Source: Trissonchulus latispiculum (lineage: Eukaryota; Nematoda; Enoplea; Enoplida; Ironidae). Taken from it: a DNA stretch of 64,000 nucleotides. The translations under genes and the position numbers were made by a program. The stretch lies in NCBI GenBank assembly GCA_030248195.1, contig JASAND010000874.1, positions 26,553 to 90,552 of the forward strand. Reading direction: 5' to 3'. Positions 41,375 to 54,228 of this stretch are shown here, piece by piece (the stretch's first letter is position 1; each line of letters starts with the position of its first letter). The notes below the pieces were generated by a model, which saw only the letters and a list, made by a program, of their open reading frames with translations, made no database searches and was not told where the DNA came from.

Positions 41375-42241
41375 CTCCACACATCTTGTCGCTAAGACAT
41401 TATATATACTGTGCATACGCATTATACGGCACTCCACTCTGCGCTCTGACTCAGAGCCATGTGGGGAAAGCATTACGTATGTGAGAGTAGTGTGTCATAG
41501 TGTTCCGAGAATACAGTAGGTGTACTACATATAGTGCTTCCGGAAATAGTAGATGCCATGGTGTTTCGGGAAACATCAGCTTGCATGTACAGTTAAACTT
41601 GAGGTTTCGCAGTTCACTTCGTTCTGTCCATTTCTTTCAAGCCACAATGTTAGCATGTTATGTCTATTCATTCGTTTTTTCTTTACTCATATGTATTTTA
41701 CATGCGACGAAGGAGCATTTTTGGTTCTTGTATCTCTTCAAGATGTATATCTATTGTATACATATATAATAATAAAAGCAGTCAGAGCCTAAAAATAGTT
41801 GCCATACAACCCAAGAAATATTCAATACGAAAGGAATATATATACAACTTTTCAATGCCGTTTCTGCCGTTAATTTAAAAAATTTATCAACTTCTGGGGG
41901 CTCTGCCCCCCAGACCCCCTCCGTTGTTTTGGGTACGTATCTATTGTATATATTATTGGTGTGTCTGTATATACTATGGAGCCGTCCCCAGTAGCAGTTA
42001 AAGCATCGGACCTTAGTACGTGAACATCAAGTTTTTGAAAAAATTATTCCAAAAATTTTGAAAAAAAAGAAATCGTTTCAGTAGGCGAAGTGTTTTTCAG
42101 AAATTTGAATTTGTCCAATCCTAGTTTTTACATTTAATGAATTAATCTTTTTAAACATTTCCATTATGAATTCCATTGCAATTTACAAAATTTTCTCAAC
42201 TTATATATATATAACTTATATATATAATATATATATATATA

Positions 42242-42598
42242 CTGGCATTTTTTTAGTGGGGGGGTGGGGGTCCCCCCACTTTTTCGAAAGTCCCCCCACT
42301 TTTGGCAGCCCCCCCACTTTTCGGCAAGCCCCCCCCCACTTTTTTGGGGGTCGCCCAAAAGTGTCGAAAAATTAGGTTTTTGAGGTCAAATTTTCAAAAA
42401 TTTTCTCAATTTTTAGCTAATTAATGGACTTATAAGTTAATTTTAAGCTTAAAAACAGCGATTTTTTTGTGTTTTTTCCTAAAAATGCTAATTTTTCGCT
42501 AAAAATTTTGGTATTTTATACCTTGGACTCGCCCCCCCACTTCCCCCTCCCTAGGGGGGCGAAGCCCCCCCACTTTCAAAACCCTAAAAAAATGCCAG
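42242..42598. mobile_element. CTGG...CCAG family element in a TA-repeat
   Basis: The TIRs are CTGGCATTTTTTTAGTGGGG and CTAAAAAAATGCCAG. It is flanked by TA-repeats on both sides, so the duplication cannot be delimited. Confidence 0.82.
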
Positions 42599-42612
42599 TA
42601 TATATATATATC

Positions 42613-42673
42613 ATAGGGGTCGCGGCAGCGACCCCTATAATTATATCATAGGGGTCGCGGCAGCGACCCCTAT
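42613..42673. repeat. Two palindromes in tandem (ATAGGGGTCGC type)
   Basis: Identical palindromes at 42613-42638 and 42648-42673, each with loop GGCA, are separated by 9 bp. Only the second is followed by the composite repeat. Confidence 0.9.
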
Positions 42674-44540
42674 AATATGTGTCAAAAGTCCCTGGAGACA
42701 CCGTAAAATAAGCTGCGCAGAGGCTGCGCAAAATCCTGCGCAAATTGTAGAGCACATCGAGTTTAGTATGTCTGTGAAGTTTCAGCCCCGTATCACTTAC
42801 CGTTAAAAAGTTACGCCCCGGACCGGTTATGGCGGCGATGTTTTTTTTTCCGGTTTCTCCTATTTAATGGTCGTATTGTCCTGACTTTCCGCCTCTTTCA
42901 CGTAATCTGCAGCGGAGGCCGGACCTAAAGGGGTATAGGGTCTGGTAGTACCCCATGCGCCATTTAAGAATCGCTACTTTTTTGCGCCGCAGGTGCGCCA
43001 CAGCGCCGCAGCGGCGCCGCAAAGTCGGCTCAGAGCGAAAAGTGACCATTTTTGTGGTCGCTGCGCAGCTCGAACGTTAAGAGCTGGAGCCGATTTCTTT
43101 TTATATTCAGAAACTACATATATTGAACTAACTAAATAGCTAAGTCTCGTTTCTCTATCACTTCCCATGCGACCACAGTGGCCGGTCAAAAATGGTGAAA
43201 ATTCGAAAAATGAAAAATCGAAATTTCTCGCTGTGTATTCAACTTAGAAAGCTCAATTCTTTCATACAAAGGTTTTCTGGCACGGCGAATTGATTCCCGT
43301 AAGCAGTTTTGCCGTCGGACCCACCCATTTGCTGGGCTGGTTCCACATTGCTGTCGGGAGGGTCAAGTCGGTACCGACTTACAAGAACACCATATAGGAC
43401 TGTGCATGGCCTCTCAAAACTTTGTCCATAGAGGTTTTCTGGTGCGCCCAGCTCATTCCCGGAGTCCGTTTTGCCGTCCGATCCACCCATTTTGCTGGAC
43501 TGGCTCCACTTTTCCGTTTGAAGGGTAAATCGGGTAGGGGGTCAAGTGGTCAAAAATTAAAATTTTCAAAAGTGGTCAAATTTGGTACCAAATGAAAGCC
43601 CGCATCGAACTGAGCAACTTTTGTCCTAGAAGTGCGTACCTAAAGTGGCTGTAGAGGGCTGTGGTGGGGTGGGGTGGGGACTTAGGCGATTTTGGGTCAA
43701 AAATTAAAATTTTCAAAAGTGGTCAAATTTGGTACCAAATGAAAGCCCGCATCGAACTGAGCAACTCTTGTCATAGAAGTGCGTACCTAAAGTGGCTGTA
43801 GAGGCCTGTGGTGGGGTGGGGTGGGGACTTAGGCGATTTTGGGTCAAAAATTAAAATTTTCAAAAGTGGTCAAATTTGGTACCAAATGAAAGCCCGCAGC
43901 GATCTGAGCAACTCTTGTCATAGAAGTGCGTACCTAAAGTGGCTGTAGAGGCCTGTGGTGGGGTGGGGTGGGGACTTAGGCGATTTTGGGTCAAAAATTA
44001 AAATTTTCAAAAGTGGTCAAATTTGGTACCAAATGAAAGCCCGCAGCGATCTGAGCAACTCTTGTCATAGAAGTGCGTACCTAAAGTGGCTGTAGAGGCC
44101 TGTGGTGGGGTGGGGTGGGGACTTAGGCGATTTTGGGTCAAAAATTAAAATTTTCAAAAGTGGTCAAATTTGGTGCCAAATGAAAGCCCTAAGCGAGCTG
44201 AACAACTTTTGTCATAGAACTGCATGCTCAAAGTGGCTGTAGAGGCCTGTGGTGGGGTGGGGTGGGGACTTAGGCGATTTTGGGTCAAAAATTCAAATTT
44301 TCAAAAGTGGTCAAATTTGGTACCAAATGAAAGCCCGCATCGACCTGAGCAACTCTTGTCATAGAAGTGCGTACCTAAAGTGGCTGTAGAGGCCTGTGGT
44401 GTGGTGGGGTGGGGTGGGGACTTAGGCGATTTTGGGTCAAAAATTAAAATTTTCAAAAGTGGTCAAATTTGGTACCAAATGAAAGCCCGCATCGAACTGA
44501 GCAACTTTCGCCATAGAACGACCCACCTAAACTTGCTGTG
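42648..44540 (+). repeat. Composite palindrome-headed repeat with seven 147-bp units
   Basis: The palindrome is followed by the 'gctgcgcag' block, the 163-bp units, and then an array of units containing 'gtggtcaaatttggtaccaa' at 43572, 43719, 43866, 44013, 44160, 44307 and 44459. The period is exactly 147 bp for five steps. Confidence 0.85.
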
Positions 44541-44642
44541 TCGGATTTATATACGTACTTGCTTTCTCAACCGGAATTTAAACGACAGACATAGGCCCAA
44601 CACACATATTATCCCCTTTTGTGCGGAGCATTTTTGTTACTT

Positions 44643-44644
<2 letters not shown>

Positions 44645-44690
<46 letters not shown>
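44645..44690. repeat. (TA)n microsatellite
   Basis: About 42 bp of TA dinucleotides right after a GAGCATTTTTGTTACTTGT motif. Confidence 0.95.
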
Positions 44691-44794
44691 TGGAGATGTA
44701 TCCAAGCAACGAGTTTTTTCAGGTCTCCCTTGCATTGTCTACAGTCTTGCAACTGTAATTAAAATCTGAAAGCTACAAACACAGAGTGACGGAG

Positions 44795-45090
44795 AAAATA
44801 TTGAGAAAATAATAGAAGTAGTTTAGAAAACAATTAGAAATAATATAGAAAATGTCCTTTTTTTTAGGGAAAACAATGAGAAAACATTAAGAAGCTTGCT
44901 AGAAAACGGTAAGAAATTAATTAGAAAACAATTAGAAAGTGGGCCTCAGTTAGAAAACATTTAACAGAAAATAATTAGAAAACAAATCGATATTTTTTAG
45001 AAAACAATTAGAAATAATGTTCAGTTAACTGCTGGAAAGTTTTTGGAAAAAAATTAGAAACTTTTTTCCAATTGTTTTCTAAAATTGGGC
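44795..45090. repeat. Array of GAAAACAATTAGAAA-like motifs
   Basis: The reverse-orientation counterpart of 37940-38235, ending in 'gggcttcgtgtgtgg'. Confidence 0.6.
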
Positions 45091-45693
45091 TTCGTGTGTG
45101 GGGGGAGGTCGCCGAAAATGGTCCAAAACAAAAACCATAGTTTCACCAGGGGGGAGGGGCACTCCCCCCAATTTTCGACCCCCCCTTCCCCCCCCCCCCC
45201 AACTTTCCAACATCCCCTCACCCAACTTTCGGCTGCCCCCCCCACCCAGACACAACCCCGCCCCAACCCCGAGCCAAAAAGTTAGCTAAATTTTGCCCAA
45301 AAATGGTCATTTTTGAAAAATTTTTCTCAAGTTTTGACTTGCACTTTAAAACCGCGTATAAACGACTAAAACTGTCAAAACAAGCCTTGTTTTCACGGAA
45401 AAAGCGTTAAAATACAGAAAATGTTGCATTTTTATGCCATTTCTTGGATTTTCTCAGGTCCCGATTTTGGGGGGAGTACCCCCATCACATTTCGCGGGAC
45501 GACCACCAAATTTCCAGAGCTTACCCCTCCCCTATCCAAAATTTCCGGTGAAACTATGACAAAAACCCTTACATTTTTGATGTTTTCGCTAGTCTTGGCC
45601 ACTTTTTAGCCAAAATTAAGGGTGGGGGTAGCAAATACTGAAAATCTGGTGGGGGGTCACGAAAATCTGGCATTTTGGTATGGGGGTCTGGTC

Positions 45694-46238
45694 CATAGGT
45701 GTAACGGAGATTTGGGGTGGGGGTGGCTCCCCCCCCCAACATTTTCTGGGGGGGGCCCCCTCTGGCGACCCCCCCCCCCAACCCCCCCCCAAGACCCCCC
45801 CCAACCCTCCCCCAAAAAAATTTTTCATTTTTTATGCCAAAAATTGCATTGTCAGCCGTTTCTAATGATAAAAAACAGCTAACCATAAAGTAATTTTAAC
45901 ATTAGACAGTGGTTTTAAACTCAAAAACTTGATTGCCAACATGTTTCCAAGTCCAAAATAAGGACAATATTGAGTCATAAGATCCATAATACAGTTAAAA
46001 ACGTGTATTTCTCATAATAATAAACAGTTTAAGCCAAAAATTTGGACATTTTTGAAAATTTTTTCAAAATTTACCCTAAAAATACCCAATTTTAGGCCAT
46101 TTTTCGCGCCTTCGGCGCGCCTTACCCCCCCCCCCCCTGTGGGGGGGGGACGTCCCCCCCCCAAAAAGTTTTGGGGGAGGGTTGAAAAAAGGCTTGGGGG
46201 GGGCTACCCCCCCCAACCCCCCCCACCTTACACCTATG
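45694..46238. mobile_element. hAT-like element, CATAGGTGTAA ends, 8-bp TSD
   Basis: The ends are CATAGGTGTAA and TTACACCTATG, with a perfect duplication GTCTGGTC (45686-45693 and 46239-46246). G/C runs lie inside each end. A relative without a visible duplication spans 57546-58036. Confidence 0.9.
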
Positions 46239-46246
46239 GTCTGGTC

Positions 46247-47559
46247 TCCCCCCTAACACATCTGTGGTTTTCGGGCTAATTAGCTGTATTAATGATAATT
46301 TGGAAGATTAAAGAATTTTGAGCCTTTTTTAGGCAAGCGTTTGAAGCATAGGTGCACCACCTGTTTGGGTTGGGGGGGGGTAGATAGAAGGTCCAAATTT
46401 GGCTCGGGGGACCCCACCAAAATCCGAAATTTGGGGAGGAGGACCCCCTCTAAACTGTACCCAAGTTATTTTAGCTAAAAATGCTCCTTTTTCGATGTAC
46501 GTACATACAGTAGGTTAAACGTACTCAAAAGCTTCTGTTATAAGCTTTCGTTTGCGAAAATAGGGCTTGAAAATTGACAAATTTGTACTAAAATAGGGCG
46601 CCTACTATTCCTATTTTTCCTATTTTTTCCTATATTTTTCAAATATTCCTATTTTTTCCTATTTTTGCCTAAAATTCCTATATTTTCCTATTTTTTCATT
46701 AATTTTGGGAAGATTTATTAGATTTTAACTGTGGAAACTAAACATCGGTAAGATTTTCTGTTTTATATACGTATACCTTCCAATGAGGCATTCTCAAAAA
46801 ATTTCCGGCTTCGCCGGAATAGCATATTCTTTTTATTTTTGTTATGTCGATTTAATTCTCGCCTTTGAACCAACCAATGTTTCAAGGATTTGTTTTGGTG
46901 AAGTTGTCTCAGGGTTTTTCAAATTCGGACCTGTGCTTCTCAGTGTGTTTTTCTAGGCAAAAGCTTTTTGTGTGCTTTTTGAAGAAAATTTTCAATAATT
47001 AAATAAAAATCAAAAAAGCGTTTTATAAACACTGTTCAGACTTATCCGAGTTGGAATACCAAGTAGCAGCTTATACGTATGTAATGACATTCTTTTAGCA
47101 GTAGCAAATTTCGTAAAGTGATCTGAAGAACTACTTATAGCAATGTTCTCAAAAAATCAAAAATAGAATTTTGCTGGTAATTTCGTAAATGAATTCCGAT
47201 CGAAAAACTTTTGGACGTATGGAGCGGTAGTGACCCCCTCTACATATGGTGCAAGTTATATGCCAGTTGCCCTTGTGTGGCGTGAGTAATAAAAAATTTT
47301 TGTGATTTCTTTGTTAACGAATTTACAAAAATATATATTACTTACTTACTAATCCAGTTTAGACAACCGATTGCACACTAGAATAACCCAAGATCTTTCC
47401 AAAATCGCTCGGAAAAATAGATTTTCAAGCTTGAATTATCCAGAAACCTCTTGCTTTTGCTGGGGGCTGCCGCCCCAGATCCCTGCTTTCTTTGAAATTC
47501 ATGTTTTTCTCATCTTTACGTCGTGCCGAAATATGGTTGCGCTGTTCTTTTTATGTTTA
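46247..47559. other. No gene seen; TTCCTATTTTT array at 46595-46700
   Basis: 'tattcctattttttcctat' variants form a short array starting just after GGGCGCCTA. A matching array at 52283-52400 ends at TAGGCGCCC, which suggests opposite ends of one repeat type. The rest is featureless AT-rich DNA. Confidence 0.5.
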
Positions 47560-48655
47560 TAGTCAATCGGGAAAAAAAGCCACGTCAAAATTTCGGGAAA
47601 AAAAGCCACGATCACTGTGGCCTAACGGGTGAAGCTATTGCAGTAATATTTGGCATGTAGAATGACGACCTCAATATAAGCCCGCATGCCGATTTTTAGC
47701 TTTCTAGCTCTCCTCTATAGTCAACGGCAGGGTCGACATTTTTTGGAAAACTTTATTCCTGAAAAGGCGGGAAAACGGTAATGTTTCAAAAATTCATAAC
47801 TTTCGTGTCTATAGTGCTATCTGAATAATTTCTATTGCAATCAAGTTGGAACATGTCTGGCTTTTTTCGCATACAAATGTAAACAATTCAGGACGTCACG
47901 TGGTCTCTGCGCAGGTGTGGCTTTTTTTCCCGATGATTTTGACCCATCGGGAAAAAAAGCCAGTCGCTTGCGAGACCCATAGTGAGCAGTTTTCTGGATT
48001 TCTGGCATTATAACTATTTTGAAAATAATCAGCAATTCAAGTTTTACAAAGCCATACCGTTTTTAGGTGGACAGTCCCTGAAATGAGCAACTTTTGGACT
48101 AATATGTCATGTCAGTCGTTTTTATCGCTACACTCCACATTTCATCCGGAAACTGGCACATTTGGCCAAAAAGAGCATTACGAATTCATTGGAAAACACT
48201 ATTTTGTGGTTAGCCTTCGTTTTTGCAAGTTTTTGAAAAATTTGTATGTTTACCTTATATATATTAGATGAAACCTAGCCAGTTTATGCTGCAAATTAAA
48301 AAGTTGTACTTAATGCTTTACGAAGCCAATTTGCCTCGGTAAACAACAAATCTAGGGTAAATAAGTGACGCTGAACACGATGGAACACTCAGAATTGGTC
48401 TACGGCTTCAGGATATGCTTCGACCAAAGTGGCTTTTTTCCCGATGAGTGGCTTTTTTCCCGATTTTGGCTTTTTTTCCCAGGAAATAAATCACAAAGTA
48501 CTCTCTATTGCTACAGTCTAGAGGAGTCATTAATACATGAAAATAATCCGTAGGGGTTGCCATTCTTCAAACTACAAGAATTTTCCCAAAATTCCAAACA
48601 ATGAGTTTTCCACGTCCAAAAGTTTGAAAAAATGGCTTTTTTTCCCGATTGACTA
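47560..48655. mobile_element. TA-flanked inverted-repeat element, GTCAATCGGG type
   Basis: The ends TA-GTCAATCGGGAAAAAAAGC and GCTTTTTTTCCCGATTGAC-TA bound it. Additional GGGAAAAAAAGCCA motifs occur at 47590, 47945 and, inverted, at 47930, 48430 and 48470. No coding capacity. Confidence 0.82.
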
Positions 48656-49550
48656 CCACTTTTCTTTCCGAAGTTAGTTTTGCTGTCTGCTTTTATTTTA
48701 AAATTTTAAATTAAACGTTGCCAAACCGTAATTTTAAACAATTTTCGTGCTTTGGCAGTTTTGTGCTTACATTTTAAAATTTTACTGACTGCCGAAACTA
48801 AAGTTATGAAGGTTGCTATTGAGGATTTTCCTTAGTTTTACAAAATTTTTCCAGCTTCGTATTCTTCCTATAGCTTTTTCAGCTTCAAGCTTCATATGCT
48901 TTTGCAGTGCCGTCCTCAAATTTGGCCCCTCCTAAAGTGCTCCTCCCAAAACATAGAATGCTGAAAAACGCTCTCCTTTGATACGCAAACAAAGTTTGGC
49001 CCAAAAAACACTGAGAAGTTTAAATTTTCAAAAATTTTCTGGCTTTGCCGGATATTTTATGTACGTATATTAATGATGGGCACTGGATATCCGGATGTCC
49101 GTGTGCATTTCAGACAAAGTAATGAAAAATTAGCAAATTCTTGACAAAATTTCAAAAATTGTAAAATATTTTTTAAAAATTCCTTTGAAAATATTTTTGA
49201 AACCAGGGTTGCAGCTTGGTTGCATGATAGACATTCACAGCCTGCCGGAAAATTGACAGCAAAATCGAAAATTTTTCTTGAGGTTAAGTTTGGAATAGGC
49301 GGATAACCGGATATCTGTTAACGCAAAATAGGCGGATATCCGGATATGAAAAAATCTCCGGTGCCCATCACTAATGTATATATATATATACGTACTTGAT
49401 TTTTGCCGTTTCACTGAAATCGAACTTTATCCGCGAACTTTATCCATGATGTCATAAAACTTTTCACTTATTTTTAGAAAATTTTCGAAAATCCCCTCAA
49501 GTTCCCTCTAGAAAAATTCCGTATAATAAGTCTAGGTCGTTTCTGATATC

Positions 49551-49576
49551 ATAGGGGTCGCGGCAGCGACCCCTAT
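49551..49576. repeat. Palindrome, ATAGGGGTCGC stem, GGCA loop
   Basis: The arms are ATAGGGGTCGC and GCGACCCCTAT. It heads the third composite repeat. Confidence 0.88.
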
Positions 49577-51185
49577 AATATGTGTGAAAAGTGGCTGGAG
49601 ACAGTGTAAAATAAGCTGCGCAGAAGCTGCGCAAAATCCTGCGCAGATCCTGCGCAGATTTCATGCGCAAATTGTAGAGCACATCGAGTTTAGTATGTCT
49701 GTGAAGTTTCAGCCCCGTATCACTTACCGTTAAAAAGTTGCGCCCCGGACCGGTTATGGCGGCGATGTTTTTTTTTCCGGTTTCTCCTATTTGATGGTTG
49801 TATTGTACATAATGTTCGCCGCTTTCACGTGATCTGCAGCGGTGGGCCAACCTAAAGGGCTATGGGGCCTAGTAGTACCCTCTAAAGAATTTAAGAATCA
49901 CAACTTTTTTTGCGCCGCAGCTGCGCCACAGCGCCGCAGTGGCGCCGCAAAGTCGGCTCATAGCGAAAAGTGACCATTTTTGTGGTCGTCGCTCAGGTCG
50001 AACGTTACGAGCTGGAGCTGATTTCTTTTTATATTCAGAAATTACATATATATTGAACTAACTAACGGTCCAGGTTTCGTTTCTCTATCACTTCCCTAGC
50101 GACCACAGTGGCCCGTCAAAAATGGCCAAAATTCGAAAAACGAAAAATCGAAATTTCTCGCTATCTATTTAACTTTGAACGCTCAAATCTTCCATACAAT
50201 GGTTTTCTGGCACGGAGAATCGATTCCCGCAGTCAGTTTTACCGTCAGACCCACCCATCTTGCTGGGCTGGTTCCACTTTGCCGTCGGGAGGGTCAAGTC
50301 ACCGCTTCCTGGAGGTCCATAGTAGGCTTTACCTGGCCTCTCAAAACTTTGTCTATAGGGGTTTTCTGGTGCGCCCAGCTCATTCCCGGTGTCCTTTTTG
50401 CCGTAGGACTCATCCATCTTGCTGTGCTGATTCCACTTTGCCGTCTGGAGGGTCATGTCGGAAACCGCTTCCTGGAGGTCCATAGTAGGCTCTACCTGGC
50501 CTCTCAAAACTTTGTCTATAGGGGTTTTCTGGTGTGCCCAGCTCATTCCCGGTATCCGTTTTGCCGTCCGACGTACCTATTTTGCTGGGCTGGTTCCACT
50601 TTGCCGTTTGAAGGGTCAATCGGGTGGGGGGTCAAGTGGTCGAAAATAAAATTTTTCAAAAGTGGTCAAATTTGGTACCAAATGAAAGCCCTGAGCGAGC
50701 TGAGCAACTTTTGTCATAGAACTGCATGCTCAAAGTGGCTGTAGAGTGCTGTGGTGGGGTGGGGTGGGGACTTAGGCGATTTTCGGTCAAAAATGAAGTT
50801 TTCAAAAGTGGTCAAATTTGGTACCAAATGAAAGCCCTAAGCGAGCTGAGCAACTTTTGTCATAGAACTGCATGCTCAAAGTGGCTGTAGAGTGCTGTGG
50901 TGGGGTGGGGTGGGGACTTAGGCGATTTTCGGTCAAAAATGAAAGTTTTCAAAAGTGGTCAAATTTGGTACCAAATGAAAGCCCAACGTGAGCTGAGCAA
51001 CTTTTGTCATAGAACTGCGTACCCAAAGTGGCTGTAGAGTGCTGTGGTGGGGTGGGGTGGGGACTTAGGCGATTTTGGGTTGGGTCAAAAATAAAATTTT
51101 TCAAAACTGGTCAAATTTGGTATCAAATGGAAGCCCTAAGTGAGCTGAGCAACTTTTGACATGGAACCATCCACCAATATTTGCT
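49551..51185 (+). repeat. Composite palindrome-headed repeat, copy at 50 kb
   Basis: It has the same order as the copies at 39 and 42.6 kb. The 163-bp units lie at about 50202-50600 (tctggt at 50365 and 50528). Units of 146-147 bp lie at 50662, 50808 and 50955. The 'tgcgcag' block near 49617-49660 shows extra short duplications. Confidence 0.82.
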
Positions 51186-51334
51186 GTGCCAAATAACGTC
51201 ACGTGCCCATGAAACTTTTATCTTTACTTCTTCAACCGGAATTTAAAGGATATATTTATACCTATTTATATTTATTATATATTTAAAGGATATTTAAAGG
51301 ATATATATATATATATACGATACAGCCAACACAC

Positions 51335-52188
51335 TAGGGTTGGTTTTTTTCCGGAAAAAAAGATTGCCGGAAAAAAACCTTTTTTTCCGGTTTTTTTCCA
51401 TTTTTTTCCATTTTTTTCCTTTTTTTTCCGATCACCCCAAAATTCACCAATGTGCTAAAAGTTGTGTTATTTCATGTTTCTGCATGCATAAAAGCCGTTT
51501 TCAACATATTTAATAGTCCCACCGTGTAGTGCGCACTTACACAAGTGGTTACAAAGGTTTCAGTATTGATTACAGGAATTAATTTTTCAGCAGACAATAC
51601 TGTAGGATAAACTACAGGTGACTTCTGTATACCTTGACGGTTCTGCTAGACCAGGTCTGTGGTTTTCGTAGGTAATAGACCTCGTAAAGTAAGGAATACC
51701 AGACGTTTTAAAAGATTTTGGCTGAACATTCCACTGTTAGACATGGAATTGTTAACTCTACCTGAGTTCGCAACCATATGCACATTCCATGACAAAAAAA
51801 TCTTAAATCCCAGAATTAGCTCAACTTCATGGATATTGTCTTATTAGTTCATTAAACGGTGTTTTTGATAGTTTCTTAATGTTCTGATTTCATAAATTAA
51901 CTTTCAGAACATGTCTCGAATATTTTTCCATTTTTTCCGATGCTTCGAAAAAACCCAAACACTATTTGGTCAGATTTAGCATACCCCCACCTACTATGAC
52001 CCACGGAAAAAATTGTAAATAGTGCGAAATCGCAGGAAAAGTTCAGAAAACAACATATTCCGCTGTGAAAATCGTTAAAATAACGTTAGGAATATTTTTC
52101 CATTTTTTTCCACCCCATCGGAAAAAAATGGAAAAAAACGGAAAAAAACCTTTTTTTTCCAGTCCTTTTTTTTCCGCGCCCATCCCTA
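51335..52188. mobile_element. hAT-like element, 8-bp TSD
   Basis: The left end TAGGGTTGGTTTTTTTCCGG and right end (reverse-complemented TAGGGATGGGCGCGGAAAAA) are flanked by CAACACAC on both sides (51327-51334 and 52189-52196). Internal GGAAAAAAATGGAAAAAA motifs cluster at both ends. It is a compact relative, inverted, of 30188-33078. Confidence 0.88.
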
Positions 52189-52282
52189 CAACACACACAT
52201 ATTATCCTCTTTTGTGCGGAGCATTTTTGTTACTTGTTTATATATATAGTTGAAATTTTGCGAAATTTGGCCAAAATGGACG

Positions 52283-52400
52283 GCATATTTGCGCTGGAAA
52301 ATTCCTATATTTTCCTATTTTTTGTAAGAAAAATTCCTATATTTTCCTATTTTTTCGCGAAAAATTCCTATATTTTTTCCTATTTTTTCTTAAACACCCA
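52283..52400. repeat. TTCCTATATTTTCCTATTTT array
   Basis: About three units of 'aaaattcctatattttccta' end at TAGGCGCCC. See the array at 46595. Confidence 0.7.
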
Positions 52401-52599
52401 GTAGGCGCCCAGAAATATGCTAAATTAGCCCAGATTGTGGTTTATCATTGCGTATATTACCTTTTTATTGCTATATATTTATATATAACCATCTTTAGCT
52501 GTTTATAAGTGATTTATAGCCATTTTTTCGAGTTTTTCAAAAAATTTTCAGAAATTGCAAAACATTTTCTCAAAAATTTTGCATTTTCACTTGGTTTGG

Positions 52600-53312
52600 A
52601 CCATAGGTTAACGCGGGGGGGTCTGGGGGGATCCAAGCCCCCCCCAACACGGACAAGGTACAAGCCCTACAGCCGTCGAGGACAAGGGGTAACGAAAAAA
52701 TGGCCAAGGGGTAGGCAAAAATAGCCGAAAAAAATTAGTTTTTACACTAAAATCTCAAAAACTTTCCGGCTTCGCCGGAGTTCTTTAGCAATAAATGTTT
52801 AATTTTTCAGGAAAATCGGACGAAACTTCGAAATTTTTGCAAAAAATTGAAGATTTCTTGCAAATTTAGATAAAAAATTATATACTAATTTTAATAAAAT
52901 TAGCGTTAATTTTTTGAAAAATTTTACAAATTTATTATTGAGGTACAAGCCCCCCTGAAAATATTGGTTCAAGGTACAAGCCCCCTCAAACTTTTCTGGG
53001 GACAAGCCCCCCCCAGGACCCAACCCTATGTTAATGTATGTATATATGGTTTGGATTGGACCCAATTTTAAGGGGGGAAGGGGTTTGATTTCGGCTTGGG
53101 GGGAGGGAGTATATAGTTGAGGTCGGGTAGGGGGGTGGGGGGTCTCACAGGGGGTATATAAACTGTAGCCTGGTACACCTATGGTTTGCAGGTTTTAGCA
53201 AAAAAGTAGAAAATCTCGCAATTTTTTGTCAACATTTTGAATATTTTGAGGGTGCGGTGGTCTGCTAAATTTGGTTCGGTGGGGTTTGGATTTTGCCTCT
53301 GGGACATGTATA
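52600..53312. other. G/C-run-rich stretch with partial element ends
   Basis: 'ccataggttaacgcggggg' at 52601 and 'ccctatgttaatg' near 53023 may be ends of another element, and an internal CCGGC-TTC-GCCGG hairpin is at about 52768. I could not confirm boundaries. Confidence 0.35.
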
Positions 53313-54228
53313 TAGTCAAGCGGGAAAAAACCCACTTTTCAGATTTTTGGCCAGAACTTTTTAATGGTTTGAGATATTGAAATACTGACTATATAGGCTG
53401 CTAGGCCTAGTCGCAAGCTTTCTTATGAGCTATAGAACACCTCTCTAGGGTGCGCCGTTAGTGAGAAAAATTGTCCCAAACTGGCGGGGAAAAACCCAAT
53501 GCGGGAAAAAAACCCATATGCGGAAAAAACCCACCCCGAAAATTTTTTGGCAAGTTGCCAGGAGCATTTCTAACCGTTCTAAATGAAAGAGCGGGTTGTT
53601 TTTAGTACAACTGCATCAAATTATATTAGTTTTTGTTGAAAAATTGAGGTCATAGTCACTTGAAAATTTGGTATGTTTAACACATAAACATAGGCAAATT
53701 TTGGAAATTTTTTAAAATTGTTAATTTTCGGCAGTTTAGGCATCCTATCGTATACAAAACGTGTTTTTCTTGTATTTAGAGCCAAACTAGACCCATTTTA
53801 AGGCAAAATTAAGCATTTTTGGCCAAATTGAAATTTTGGCTTGAAAAGGCACCATGTCCGATTTTGACCCCCTGGACCTCCCATAACAGATCGAACCCAG
53901 GTAAAACCTATACCAATTTAACCTATAGGCTCTATTAAACAAATGTATGTATTCGTTTGACCTTTCCTGCCAATGCTTAGAAAAATTTTCAGTTTTGAAA
54001 AGTGGGTTTTTTCCCGCCAACTCCAGGTCACCCCCAGGTCGCACCGGAGGGGTCAGAGCAGTGTGGCATATATCATCATGAAGCGCAACAGATGCCCTAC
54101 AGGTACATATAATCCGCTTTGGTCTAGGTCTTTCCAGTAGTTCAGGGTGGCCCGGCAAAGTTTGCCAAATGCCACTGGGGGTGGGTTTTTTCCCGCATTG
54201 GCGAGTGGGTTTTTTTCCCGCTTGACTA
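53313..54228. mobile_element. TA-flanked inverted-repeat element, GTCAAGCGGG type
   Basis: The ends TA-GTCAAGCGGGAAAAAACC and GTTTTTTTCCCGCTTGAC-TA bound it. The interior is collinear with the GCGCGGCGGG-type copies at 19.8 and 21.5 kb, for example 'ctttccagtagttcagggtg' and 'ttaacacataaacataggca', but clearly diverged. Confidence 0.85.

Noticed and set aside
42600..42680. CRISPR-like spaced repeats
   Set aside because: Only two palindromes with a 9-bp gap in an animal genome; they are part of the dispersed palindrome family.
50108..50744. Open frames of 125-189 codons with repeated STLPSGG and FLVRPAHSRCPFC motifs
   Set aside because: They look like a Cys-rich repeat protein at first, but the same sequence is a 163-bp tandem unit also open on the other strand and present at 39.8-40.3 kb and 43.3-43.5 kb, with no start or splice context.
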